The notes: generated by a model from the sequence alone, not told the origin. Positions 47,676 through 59,221 are shown, numbered from the stretch's first letter. The stretch is DNA of 64,000 nucleotides from Cristatella mucedo (GCA_009760855.2 WPIO01000001.1:1926001-1990000); one strand, 5' to 3'. A program made the numbers and translations.

Positions 47676-48089
47676 TACAATTTATTGTGCTCATTCGTAT
47701 GTCTATATTAATATATTTTACTGGATTGGTCATAGGGATAGGAGCAGCCATGGGTTCACTGCGGTGCAACTGAAGGATTGCAAATGCAGTGAAGAGGGTA
47801 GCGATATTCAATCAATTCCACTGGCTGCTGGGCTACTTCCTTTCACTTCAACTCTCCCGGCACAGCAGCTGAGCCACAGTCTGATGGGTTGAGGACGTTG
47901 GTTTGCTCGGCTGTCCTGGAGGTCGACTGCCTGATGCATAATTATATTGCCCCAAGGTCAACATGCTGGAGACCGGATGCATCTTCGCCTGCCACACAGA
48001 TGGCCACAGGATGGAGCCCCTCCCGAGCCCTGGTCATAGGCTCAGCTTGTTTTGGACCGGAAGCTTTACCTGCATGTGACTCACGATTT

Positions 48090-48299
48090 TCAGAGTCTCC
48101 CTCTCTCTCTCTCTCACCTGTCATCTCTCTCTCCCTCCCTCCTCCCCCATCTGCTCCCTTCCTCTGTCCCCCTGCATTCCCCCACTTTCTCACCCGTGCC
48201 CTCGCTCTCCTTTCTCACTTTCCTTCTCCCTCTTTCCTCCTCCCTCTCTCTCTCTCATCTTATCTCTCTCTCCTCTCTCTCTCTCCTCTCTCTCTCCTC

Positions 48300-48331
<32 letters not shown>

Positions 48332-48348
48332 GCTCTCTCTCTATCTTG

Positions 48349-48425
<77 letters not shown>
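48090..48425. repeat. pyrimidine-rich and (CT)n microsatellite
   Basis: Imperfect CTCTCCCTC from 48090, then (CT)n from 48290, with about 30 uninterrupted units at 48357-48423. The serine/leucine and arginine/glutamate ORFs are artefacts. Confidence 0.95.
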
Positions 48426-48426
<1 letters not shown>

Positions 48427-49844
48427 CTCTCCCCATTTCACTCACTCTTTAGTAATGGTGCAGTCCCCTCTCACCACCTCCCCATCTTTCCATCAACCTT
48501 TTGATTCCTCTTATTCTGATGCTGTTGCACAAGCGAGTGTTCATCCGTTCTTGCAGCAGCAGCATCACAAAGGAAAGCTCGTGTCCGGAGCTCGAGGCCA
48601 GTAAATCAGCTCCTCCTCCGCCTTTGGCAGCTTGTAGCACTGGTGGCCCAGGCCTGGCTACGTCTTTGTTTTCAGTTGTTTTCCTTGGGCTTTGTTTTAA
48701 TACACATCACTACGTTCATGTCTAACAGGGTCAGTTGTCTCTGCAAATGTGGCCCGTCAATGCAAAGCGGGCGTCTGTTACCTTTGTGTTGCCACGTGCT
48801 CATTGCATCCCTGCGCTCATTCCCTGCTCTCTGGCGCCGACTGGTGCGGCTTGCCGGATGCAGGAGCTAGTGACAAGAGCACGTGCAGCCTGATTGCATC
48901 GCGTGCCTGTTTCGAATAGCCTTGGTTCGAGGCGATCGTCTACCGGAAATCCACTGGGTAGGTACCTACTCTGTAGCACCACCGGCATCATCAGGCAGCT
49001 TTGTTGTGGCAATCGGGGCTGCTTGAGAATTGCATGCTCGATGGATCAGACAAAGTGCTAAGCCGCTGAGGGCAAGCAGCTGCTGCAGCTGCTCACGCTC
49101 GGAGCACCGATCGAACCGGGCACAGGCACGTTTCGCCTCTGATTGCTTGAACGCGATAGCCGTTAGAATCCAGAGAATCCTTCGGTAGCGAAGACTTCAG
49201 TGCAACTCTCGACATCGGCGGCACGACCTTTAATCTCTTCCTTTGTCGAAGGAAAGCCGGCAGAAGACCAAGCAGGGGAGGCGACAGGAAAGGGGAGCTA
49301 CGTTTGCCTCCCGCGGCCTGTGTGTTTCTGTCCGTCGGCCGAGTTCAGTCGTCAGGGGGGTCACATCATCACCGGCTAGGATCTGGGCCTACCGGTGAGG
49401 CGATCATGCACACAGGCTAAATACGGTGTTGGCTGGGGAATGCCTGGCTAACTGGCCGATCAGCCAGTCTATGTGCCTGCTGGCTTTATCCTCAGCTGTG
49501 GCATTAGTTTGTCCGAACAGACTTCGTATATACTTGACCGAGGTTTCCGGCAGGGATGATGCAGCCGGTTGTGAGGGGCGCCACTCAGCAAGCTGGTCGT
49601 TCGTGGGAGAGCAGAGACCGCATCCGCATGTCCATTGGTAAGGACTCCCATGATGTGATGGTTAGAGCAAGTAACAATTAACGGCTGCCAGAGTTGCCTG
49701 AGTGCATTTATCGAAGGAATTTGATAATAACTGAAGCAAGAGTAAAATAACGCAATGCAATGCATCTCTGGAACTGGAACTGGAGTCTGGAACTCCACAG
49801 GACTGCCTGTTTCTATATGTCTCTCTCTCTACCCTCCTCTCCAG

Positions 49845-50057
49845 CCGGCTTCATCCTGCGAGCTGCTTGCGAATTTTCGCGCCGTTTTACCGAGATCGCT
49901 GGCAAGCTTTTATCACACTTGAGGCTGGCATCCCTGTCCTTTGGCAGCAGCTTCTCGTCTGCCGTCGGCAATGAACAGCTGAGCACAATGCTGGCTGGCT
50001 GCGTTGGTCACGTGTCGCTTGCTACTTGGCCGACGTCCTTTCTGTTCACGACGCCCG
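49845..50057 (+). CDS. internal exon of the unknown multi-exon gene (exon ii)
   Basis: The acceptor has a long pyrimidine tract (TCTCTCTCTACCCTCCTCTCCAG, spanning 49822-49844) and the donor is CGCCCG/GTACGTG. The 213-nt block starts with two codon-completing bases and ends with one, so it joins in frame to exon i on the left (Ala at the junction) and to the block at 50108 on the right (Gly at the junction). It encodes GFILRAACEFSRRFTEI, AGKLLSHLRLASLSFGSS, AVGNEQLSTMLAGCVGHVSL and ATWPTSFLFTTP. Codon use is G/C-ending. Alternating hydrophobic residues suggest beta strands. No family is recognised. Confidence 0.6.
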
Positions 50058-50107
50058 GTACGTGTTGCTAACGGTAACGCTCGCTCACATGGTCGGCACT
50101 CTTACAG
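50058..50107 (+). other. very short (50-bp) intron
   Basis: GTACGTGTTGCTAACGG at the 5' side and TCGGCACTCTTACAG at the 3' side. Retaining it is not excluded by size (50 is not a multiple of three, so retention would shift the frame). Its splice and branch-like signals and the phase fit of the flanking exons support it. Confidence 0.5.
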
Positions 50108-50398
50108 GTCGCGACGAAGTGCCAAAGCGCCGCATCGCCAGCCTCGGAATGTCGGCGAGCATGAAAGTGCCACGCGTCTCGCAGGACTCGTGGAACGCCG
50201 GCGAGAGTCCGTACCGGAAGAGCAGCGTGCCGCCGCCGTCGAGCAACGTATGGGCCGCCGGCCGGCGCTATGGCCCTCGCTTCGATCGCCCCTTTGATAG
50301 CTGCGGCCGCAGTAGTGCTGCGGCCGCAGTAGCAGTAGCAGTAGCCAGCAGTAGTACTGCGGCCAGCGCCGCCGCCGCTTGTGCTCGCCACTTCGCAG
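50108..50398 (+). CDS. exon of the unknown multi-exon gene (exon iii), 3' boundary uncertain
   Basis: It follows a 50-bp intron (50058-50107) with GTACGT at its start, a branch-like TGCTAAC and CTCTTACAG at its end. It opens with two bases that complete Gly with exon ii, then RDEVPKRRIASLGMSASMKV, PRVSQDSWNAGESPYRKS, SVPPPSSNVWAAGRRYGPRF and DRPFDSCGRSS. The Ser/Pro/Arg-rich stretch looks like a disordered linker. After DSCGRSS the frame runs into GCAGTA repeats (alanine/valine), so the true donor may lie earlier; the best GT downstream is CTTCGCAG/GTGGCT, giving the listed end and one leftover base. Confidence 0.5.
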
Positions 50399-51512
50399 GT
50401 GGCTGTCTTTGCAGCTTAACTGGCGTGTCGATGCTGCACTGCTTTTTCCAGCCTGCTCACTTCTAGAGCTTCGGTGCTTCGAGTCTCCCGGCATGGCCCC
50501 GGCTGCTACGAGTCACGTGTTTTCGTGAAGGTCGCTCATTGGGCGACAGGTGGAGCTTGCGAGTCCGGTTATGGGTGGGACAACCTGAAGGCAGTATTAC
50601 TGCCGCACTCGTACCTCAAAGCTTCGTTCTCAAATGGCCTCTCCTTCAGAGACCTTGCGGCACCATGAACGGCAGCTGGCCCGATGGCAGCAGCAGCAGC
50701 AGCAGAGCTGTAGTAGCAGCCTATAACATTACGGCCGCAGCCGTTTGTTGACGGTGCTGAAAAAACCCGGCTTTTTCCCTCGCTCGCTTCGCAGCGGCCG
50801 AGTTTGGTAATTTGCTCGATGAAAACGGAGTCTGAAGGATCTGTTGCATGCCACTGCAGGGGCTCTGATACGTTTATTTACATACCTCCCGAAGAGAAAG
50901 ACTAGCAAAGTAGAAGAGGAAGTAAGCAGAAGTTATGGGTAGCCGCCGGTAACACTAGGAGAGACGTCTTGATCAAGTTTTGCGTGCTTTCATAGCTTTT
51001 TTTTTGTGTTATTCATTTTTCGACCGCATTTTACAATCTTATCGACGAGTCCCTAAATCCTTCGTTTGCCAAATCCACCAATTGCACCAAATCCGTCGCC
51101 CTGTTTCACGGCCACGGACAGGAGGTAACGCCAGACAAGCTCACTTAGGCTGGCAGGGAGTTTTTGCATGCAAAAGAAAAAAACTTTGAAAATTGCTTAC
51201 ACCTCACCCGAGTGCCACCGTGCAAATGACAGGCTTATCTATCCCACACAAACCTAGGGAAGCCGTTCCAGGAAAGCGTGTGTAGCAGGCGATACCTACC
51301 GACACACGGCGGCCAAATCTTTCAAAGCCTTACACGAGGCTAACCAGGTTTAGTTGGGGAAGAAAGGCACCATTCCTGCAAATAAAATCCTGCCTTCATA
51401 ACGCTTTTATAAATATATTTAGTGATCTACTGGAAAGCTCAGAGTGCCTAGCATCGAAATGCTGGCTGAAAATGCATCCACGGGATGACTGGGAATGGGG
51501 GGGGGAGGTTGA
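50399..51512. other. no recognised feature
   Basis: A (CAG)n run of about 7 units sits near 50682-50706. Short chance ORFs only. Confidence 0.45.
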
Positions 51513-51615
51513 GTAATAATAATAATAATAAAAATTGTAATACATTTGTATAGCACCTTCAGAGAACTTAATCTGTTTCTAGGCACTTGACATTGGCTGC
51601 AAAGGAATCATGCGA
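51513..51615 (-). mobile_element. LINE family A, 3' tail fragment
   Basis: Minus strand: GATTCCTTTGCAGCCAATGT, CAAGTGCCTAGAAACAGATT / AAGTTCTCTGAAGGTGCTAT, ACAAATGTATTACAATTTTT and (ATT)n. Confidence 0.72.
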
Positions 51616-52047
51616 CCCGAGGTTTTTGAAGGGACGTAGCGACTAACAAACTGCCTGGCCATAATCGACGTCACCATTACTAGTCACTTTCCTCCATACC
51701 CCGAAGTCAACAAGAACTAGTGATGCATTAGCTATAGCCAGTCTTTCCTGCCCATTGCAAGCCATATAGCAGTCTTCTTGATTCTCTTCTACCCTATGCA
51801 GTTAACAGCAAGGTATTCATGGTGGTAGTAATCCATCACCTCAAAGGTACAAAGGCCTTCTTTATTTTTAATTTTCCTGATCTAGTTTTGCTTCTATGTA
51901 ACATTACTCATCTCATCCTCATACTGAATGGTTTTAACATTAATTTAGATTACCTTTGTAAGCCAATTTCTATACGTCGGCTGATGCACTTTCTCTTTCG
52001 ACCGATGTGCATAGGCCCCCATACAACAAGGATCATTCTCATTCGAT

Positions 52048-52095
52048 CAATTGCTCTCTCTGTCTCTGTCTCTCCCTCCCTCTCTCTCCCCCTCC

Positions 52096-52180
<85 letters not shown>

Positions 52181-52279
52181 CCTCTCTCTCTCTCTCTGTC
52201 TCTCCCTCTTTCTCTCTCTCTCCCTCCCTCTCTCCCCCTCCCTCTCTCTCTCTTTCTCTCTCCCTCCCTCCCTCTCTCG
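52048..52279. repeat. (CT)n with CCCT interruptions
   Basis: Several (CT)n runs separated by CCCTCCCT, CTTTCT or CTGT. Artefactual ORFs on both strands. Confidence 0.95.
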
Positions 52280-52494
52280 ATAGTGCACTGCAAGCTCTTA
52301 TCAATATGAAATTCTGCGCATCTCACCCCTTGCGAACCTCTTCAGGCCTGAAGTGTGTCCCTTCTAGCATCAGAAATCATCTGCGAATTGCTTAACTTGC
52401 ACAGCCTTGCCATTGTTGCTGTCCATACAAATCTCACTCGTCCCTTCAGCTCAATCCTTCACCCGACCTGCCCTCATTGGTGGAATGCTACACT

Positions 52495-52680
52495 ACGGCC
52501 ATTATGGCACACTATAGGTAAGGCGGGTGCTTTTCATGACCTCGGTCACTTGATTGTGGGTTCGAATCCTGCGGTGAGCAATCCTTTGTTGCCGCTGCTG
52601 CAAGAGGTGGTGATAGCCGTAAAAGCTCTTCTGTCTCCATACAAACGAGGCTGTTAAATCAGCTAGTATTTTGTATTACG
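52495..52680 (+). mobile_element. SINE family A, well preserved
   Basis: TTATGGCACACTATAGGTAA (box A region), GGTGCTTTTCATGACCTCGG, box B GTGGGTTCGAATCCTGCGGT, GCCGCTGCTGCAAGAGGTGG, AAAAGCTCTTCTGTCTCCAT, and the end GAGGCTGTTAAATCAGCTAG. A clean copy along the full length. Confidence 0.87.
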
Positions 52681-53643
52681 ACACTAGCCGACGTTCTAGA
52701 TGAAGTTTTTCCTCTGGCAAAGCACACCTTATGCCCTTGCCCAGACGAGCCTACAGTTTACTGCAGACATTAAATTAGCTAGGGCTTGTGAGCAAAAGCA
52801 AAAGAAAACTAGCAAAAGATGAGGACTTAAAGTCTAGGACTGATTGGCATATAAGGACTACTGAAGGTCATAGCAATCCACCCTTAGAATTTCTAGTGAT
52901 GTTAACCATCAATTTCCTTTATAAATTCCAAGTGAGCACCTTACCTCGTGATCCTTAGTGTGACCTGGCCGTGATTCTTTTTTATCGGCTTATTTGTCGG
53001 CAGATTCAATCCGAAAGTTTATCCTCAATGTAGCATCTCCTCCTTCCCCCGGAATCCGCCCTCCAGTCATTGCTTCAAGCACCTTCAGCAACCTCATCTC
53101 GAAGTTCATCTCTGAGTCTACAAAGATGCATGGCCCTCTAGGCCTGTACCACATCTGAACATGCATGTTCACACATCTGAAATGCATAGATTTGCTTCTG
53201 CATTGCATGCATTACAGCATAAATGTGTCACTAGCCTACGAACTTGTTGCTGCATCATTCAGAAAAGGCTGTTTGTAGGTCTCATTAAAAAAACAATGCC
53301 ACATACTAGAAGTTTGCAACTTCCATCCAGACTCCTGTGCTGCTGATCCTATCGAATGCACTTACACGTGTGAGTGTGACAAGACTAATAAAATTCCTCC
53401 ATACAAAAACTCAATCCTAGCATGTAACTTCCAGAATGGTTACAGGGGTAGTCACTCCAAACTCGGCGCTGCTGTGAGGAAATTACAAACCACCCAGGAA
53501 TGTTGACTTACCTGTAGGTAGAATCTCACAGCTGCGTACGACTTGCATGGATGAACTAGTGAACATGCGCTTGCTTGCCCTTTCCACTTTCTGCTGAGTT
53601 CCCTTCCCCCTCCTTCCTTCGACCAGTTGAGAGCTGGCTCTGC
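52681..53643. other. no recognised feature
   Basis: Mixed sequence with small ORFs only. AACATGCATGTTCACACATCTGAAATGCAT shows short inverted words but no stable hairpin. Confidence 0.45.
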
Positions 53644-53668
53644 GGGGGGGGGGGGGGGGGGGGGGGGG
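53644..53668. repeat. poly-G run of 25
   Basis: Twenty-five uninterrupted G. On paper it can form G-quadruplexes. It may also be a place where sequencing or assembly is unreliable. Confidence 0.9.
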
Positions 53669-54412
53669 ACAAAGGGAGAGAACAGCAGCAGATGGCTCGA
53701 TAATAGGACGATATTTAGGGGAAATTTAGAGCTCGGCGCTCGTGCGGTATTTTCCTTGGCCGACTTCTCGGGAGACGTCTCAGTTTTGAAATAAGATAGA
53801 AAAAAAAGTCCTGGTTAGTTGCTCGTTACTGTGAGTGGGTTGTGGTGTTGGGCTGATTGCGATTTTGAGGAGCATCCGAGCTTCACATCATGCTCGTCGG
53901 CTTGCTCTGTTGCCCAGCAGTCGACGAGCGATCTCTCTCTCGCCGACTGCTGGTCGTCGAACGGATCGCTCACCTGCTCTGCTGAAGGCTTCCCTGACTT
54001 CCCATGCATGGCGTGTCACTCACGTAGTTGTCGACGTCACCAGGCGACTGAGAGGATTATCTTAGCTGCACCTAGCGCATCATTTTTTGCCGTCGTTCTC
54101 TACTTTTCCGCTGTCTGACCCCCCACCCCACCCCACCCACCAAGCATCGGCTGCTCTGCCGGTGTTGCTGCCCACAGCCGCCTCGAATGACGACTGTGGT
54201 CAGCAAATGTAGCAGCATCAGCAGCAGCGCTGTGGCATGCCGCCATCGTCGCGACGTCGTGCAGCTTAGCAGGCGATGGGATTCGGATTTCCAGATGCTC
54301 CCAGCCTGCGAGAAACCCACGAAACATGGCCGACTGTCCGTAGGGCTGCGACGGCTGCGCACACCTGATGACCTGATGGATGTGGCACCACTCAGCTTTG
54401 TTCCTTTTTCAG

Positions 54413-54589
54413 ATCTCGAAAGCCGTGTCGGTCGTCGGTCGAACCCTGTCGTCAGCATCTCTCCCTAGCAGCGCTCGTCGTTCGACGAGCTGGTATCACG
54501 AGAGGCCCCATGACGCGGCTGCTGCACAGGCCGCAGGCGCATCGCCTCTGGCGATGCGACTGAGCGAGGACTATGCCGAAGAAATGGAG
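54413..54589 (+). CDS. probable exon of the same plus-strand gene, phase 0 at both ends
   Basis: A strong acceptor (CAGCTTTGTTCCTTTTTCAG) with a branch-like CTGATGACCTGAT upstream and a consensus donor (ATGGAG/GTGAGTG) bound 177 nt = 59 codons. It reads ISKAVSVVGRTLSSASLPSS, ARRSTSWYHERPHDAAAA and MRLSEDYAEEME. A second plus frame covering 54187-54468 is also open, reads through the acceptor (KHGRLSVGLRRLRTPDDL, then MDVAPLSFVPFSDLESR) and ends in a stop after VVSISP; it could be an alternative terminal exon. Because of that overlap I cannot decide which frame is used. No family is recognised. Confidence 0.5.
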
Positions 54590-54954
54590 GTGAGTGTACA
54601 CGAACGTTTTACACGACGAGCGAGCAGTCTGTATGCGCAGGAGGATAAAACCAAACTTGCTGTGCGTGCGCCTGACTGGTCGAGTTCAAGGCCACCGAAC
54701 CGTGCAACATCGAATTTCGCAATGACAATAGGGCTCACAATGTATTTCGTATTGGAAGACACAGCTGTGGTGTAAATGTAGTTCTGACGCTATCTGTTCA
54801 TTCTCTCTTTCTCTGCCAGCCAGCCTGAAGTGGTGTCAGGGAAGGCTTGCTGGCAGGAAGTGTAATGGTGTGCCGTGCCAGCTAACCTCACTGCACCAGA
54901 GCTAGGTTCCGCCCCTGATTGTTTATTGCTGTGGTTTACCATGCTTCGTCCGTC

Positions 54955-55766
<812 letters not shown>

Positions 55767-55884
55767 TGTCCGAAACTTCCGTGCCGACAAGATCAGCCAC
55801 TTGATCACCACTGATGATCAGCCCGAGGTTGATCAGCTTGCGGCTAATGTTGGAAGAGGGGCGCGCATGTGACTCTGAGGCTAC

Positions 55885-56106
55885 CTGGTAACTTTTTGGA
55901 AACGGCAGATACTCGCAGCTTCCTCGATGGTTATCTGCAGCTCAGTCAAGAGCTTTGGCCTGACGGTGTTCTAGAAGGCGTACATGACAACCTGGTCTGT
56001 CAATTTATCTGGCCTTCCTTATGCATAAGGTAGCTTATGGTATTGCAGGATTCGACAAGGCTGATCAGGTTCGTGTAGAATTCGTCGAAGAGCTCTGCTG
56101 TACGAG
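55885..56106 (-). pseudogene. Ty3/gypsy-like Gag fragment, broken
   Basis: Minus strand, starting near 56106: ELFDEFYTNLISLVESC, then SYLMHKEGQ. A frameshift follows, then DKLTDQVVMYAF, an in-frame stop, and NTVRPKLLTELQITIEEAAS with ICRF. The arrangement (aromatic/Leu helix, Cys, LxxQVV-YxF, RPKLL-EL, then a helix with Ala and Cys) is that of the capsid-like region of Ty3/gypsy Gag proteins. At least one stop and one frameshift make it non-functional. No long terminal repeats, protease, RT or integrase were found nearby. Confidence 0.5.
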
Positions 56107-56287
56107 GGGCTCGCACGAGGCGGTCGCGTGGCGAAGGGAATGACGAATGGCAATGACCCCTGGTACATGACACATGGTGGTAGTAATGACGGCTGTATAA
56201 TTACGCATGTGATCGCAGGTGAAATACATGGGCAGGCATACATACTGGTGTGGTAGCCGTCGCCTATGCTGCTCCAAAGCACGCTGC

Positions 56288-56290
56288 ATG

Positions 56291-56325
<35 letters not shown>

Positions 56326-56343
56326 TGTGTGTGTGTGTGTGTA
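56288..56343. repeat. (GA)n then (TG)n microsatellite
   Basis: About 16 GA units, AATG, then about 9 TG units. Confidence 0.9.
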
Positions 56344-56667
56344 TAGCGTGCTACATGCCGACGAAAAACAAGAAGTGAAAACCGACGCAAGGATACAGTC
56401 ACATGCCGGCATGGAGGGGGGCACCCCATAGGGTGGATGGAGCTTCGGCTGGGCGGAACCACGTGATGGCAATGACACACCTTTAAAGGCTCTCCCATCA
56501 AAGCCGTGGTGAGCAGTAGAGAAGAGCCCAGAGCATCCGGGACAGGATCGCTTTACCGTGTGGCCATTCATAGATCCCTCCGCCCAATCATTGGATAAGA
56601 CCGCCCCGGTCTGGCTAGTGATGGCAAAGCCCTGCCCACACTGCTACACCTGGCCTGTTAGCAGGCC

Positions 56668-56815
56668 TGGTGTAGCGGTGATGGCACACTAGGTAGGTAA
56701 GGCGGTTGCTTGCGGTGGGTGATTCTTTAGCGTCAATCGTACAAGCGGCAGTGATAGCCGTAAAGGCTCTTCTGTCACCTTATAAAAAGGCTGTTAAATC
56801 AGCTAGCATTATTAT
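56668..56815 (+). mobile_element. SINE family A with internal deletion of box B
   Basis: GGTGATGGCACACTAGGTAG, GTAAGGCGGTTGCTT, then directly GCGGTGGGTGATTCTTTAGC, CGGCAGTGATAGCCGTAAAG, GCTCTTCTGTCACCTTATAA and GGCTGTTAAATCAGCTAGCA. The segment CTTTTCACGACC...GGGTTCGAATCCT that holds box B in the other copies is missing, so this copy should have lost its pol III promoter. Confidence 0.8.
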
Positions 56816-56980
56816 TAAAAGTCAGGCCTTGAAGAGGAACCTCTCCGTTGATTTTGTGTTTCTTTCTCCCAGGGAAGACGGACTCACTAAAAATTTATAA
56901 TCCGAGGCGCCCTTAATGGTTGCGGGGGATTTCCCGATCACCAATCTTGAAAATGAGTGGCCTTGCTGCACCGGCTGTGC

Positions 56981-57249
56981 TTAAAAGTAACTTAAAAACA
57001 CACCTATTTAGGACAGCATTTACTGGGTCCCTGGTATTCATCCTTGATGTGCTTATGCGTGCTGACACTGTGCATGCTGCCACTAACCACATTTGCATGC
57101 TGACCCTGTGCATGTCACCCCTAACCATGTTATTCATTTTGTTTGTTTATCAAGCATGATTTTACTTACCATTCAATTGCATTTCCCTTTGTAGTAAATG
57201 TAAAGCGCATAGAAAGAGATTAAGTTCTCTGAGGGCGCTTTATCAAGTG

Positions 57250-57286
<37 letters not shown>
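56981..57286 (+). mobile_element. LINE family A, 3' end
   Basis: Coding end [16 protein letters not shown], then the 3' UTR words and CACTAACCACATTTGCATGC, hairpin AAAGCGCATAGAAAGAGATT / AAGTTCTCTGAGGGCGCTTT and an (ATT)n of about 12 units. Well preserved. Confidence 0.85.
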
Positions 57287-58507
57287 AGCGGAATTGCTAC
57301 CTTCCCATGACTGACTGCTCATCGTGTCTGATGCTGTAATCTGCTGCTAGGAGGAGTGGTCGTTCAAATGAGGGGTCACTGCTACGCAGCACTCGCATCT
57401 GGCCATCCAGCAAGGGGCGAGGCGGTTGCAGCCGCTAGTCTAGCATTCTGGTGTCGTGTGAGCGCAAAGCGTTCGTAGCGCACTGCATTATCAAGCGTCA
57501 TAAGAAGCCGCCGAAATGAGCAGCTGCTGCTGTATCCGTTCGCCGAGTCGCCTTGAGCAGCCGGTCGTACAGGGAAGGCCGTACAGCCGGCGGACTTGCT
57601 GGACTTGGATCAGCTCGCTTGCCTTGCCAGAAGCTGGGCACCTGTATACATAGCTGCTGCCGTGTCACCGTGCAATTCGAGCCCCAAGGGCTGCAGGCCG
57701 AGATCATTAGCCGGGTTACCGTTAGAAGCTGCTGCAAGCTGCAGTCAAAGAGGCTGCCGTGCTGAGGTGAAAGGACGGCTAGGACATTTTCTGGCCTTGA
57801 CCTTGCTCTGACGTCATTCGACGTCTGTGGGGGTGGACTGCTTCCACATGCCGAGGCAGCCGGCCTGGACTCGTTGATGCGATGCCGGTGAAGAGGTGGG
57901 GCAGGGTAGCCAAACTATTTTAAGCCAATGCTGGCCGATGTTTTTTTCGTCTGCCGGCCGGGTCGCCGCAGCCCTGCCTGCCTGCCTGCCTGCCTGCAGC
58001 CGGCACGGTTCCGGTTAGCCTTGTCGGTGTCAGTAGCACCCGGAGGCTGCTAGCAGGAGGAGGAAATCGCATAGCAGTGACAGCGGGTGCTCGAGATTGG
58101 CTAAGGCAAGAGCACCTAGTTAGTTGGCCGGCTGCTGCTGAGAGCAGCTGAGGGCGGAAGGCTGTGTCGGCCATCAGCGACCGACCGAGCGACTGCAGTG
58201 TGCATCCATCGGACGGCTCCTGGCGTTTACCGGATTGAAAAGACGAGCAGCCGCTGCCGATCCGACAAAGAAGGAGGAAGTGGAATAGCAGCCGGAGCGC
58301 TTCTCGGAAGAGGGGCCAAGCAGGCAAGACAGCCTGCTGCTCTCCTCGGCCGAGCGCCAACACTCAGCTCTTCCGGTTGGGCGCCCGCTGCCAGGCATCG
58401 CCTCTTCTCTCCTCTGCTGCACAGCTGCAGCCATACGTGAGTGAGCTCGGCAGGAGCGGCAGCCAATAGGATCGCAGTGGTGGCTCTCTGTGGGCGGTGC
58501 TTGCTCT

Positions 58508-58508
<1 letters not shown>
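57287..58508. other. GC-rich, no firm feature
   Basis: CpG-containing GC-rich DNA upstream of the putative promoter at 58.85 kb. Overlapping ORFs on both strands, no motif recognised. CTGC is repeated five times near 57975. Confidence 0.4.

Positions 58509-58563
<55 letters not shown>
58507..58563. repeat. (CT)n microsatellite
   Basis: About 28 CT units. Confidence 0.95.
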
Positions 58564-58566
<3 letters not shown>

Positions 58567-58853
58567 TATCATTCCACGTGCTCGGTCGGTCGGACTGAAA
58601 GGGCGTGGCCGGCCAAACACGCTGGCTGCCGACGAGCAGCCCTCGGCAGTCTAGCAGCGGTGGAAGAGAGTTGTCGACAGAGGCCGGCCGGACGGCTGCA
58701 AAGGCCAGCGGGCGAGCGAGTCCACCAGAACCTTTTTGACTCTGGGGCAGCCTCTGGAGCAGCCTTGCCGAGCATTGTGCCAGAAGCCGAGGCTAGCTCA
58801 ATACTGCCATGGTTACTGCCTGCCATTAATCGCAGCTCGGCGAGGCAGGACAC

Positions 58854-58860
58854 TATATAA
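58854..58860 (+). promoter_or_regulatory. putative TATA box of the 59.1-kb gene
   Basis: TATATAA in the context ACACTATATAACCAGGAG, 263 bases before the proposed start codon and within GC-rich DNA. A transcription start about 30 bases downstream (near 58885) would give a 5' leader of about 240 nt. No other core promoter element was recognised. Confidence 0.4.
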
Positions 58861-59122
58861 CCAGGAGAGCCCAGCTGGATACTGCCACTGTGGGTGCTGC
58901 TGCTGCTGAGCTGAGCATCAACGGTGTCATCCGATTTCTCACTGCCCTCCCTCCCTCCCTGCAATTCGTCTGATTGGAAGGAGGCCTGCGGTCGGTTAGG
59001 TCGGCACAGCAGAGTACAGCACAGCACAGCCGGTTCAACTGGTCGTCTAGACGTCAGGACGCAGCAGCACTTTAGCTGTCAACGCGAGTGACCGGGGGAG
59101 CAGTTCGAGAAGAAGAAGAGAC

Positions 59123-59221
59123 ATGGCGCACCACGGCAGCCACCATGACGGCCCCGAGTGTTTACGCAGCCTCTTCTCGTCCATCCTCGTCCAGTCGGCT
59201 GCTAGTGTGGCTGGGGTGGAG
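59123..59221 (+). CDS. putative initiator exon, unknown protein
   Basis: ATG at 59123 has G at -3 and G at +4 (GACATGG), a good animal start context. It is the first ATG after an in-frame TAG at about 59047. The exon gives 33 codons: MAHHGSHHDGPECLRS, LFSSILVQSAASVAGVE, and ends in phase 0 at a consensus donor (GTGGAG/GTAAGTC). The N-terminus is His-rich and the rest is hydrophobic, with no clear signal peptide pattern. A purine-rich GAAGAAGAAGAG precedes the ATG. A TATA box lies 263 bases upstream. No family is recognised. Confidence 0.5.

Noticed and set aside
53815-54118. Coding-like block on either strand (plus: EEHPSFTSCSSACSVAQQS; minus: DPFDDQQSARERSLVDCWAT)
   Set aside because: Both strands are open, neither has matching splice sites at both ends, and no family is recognised.
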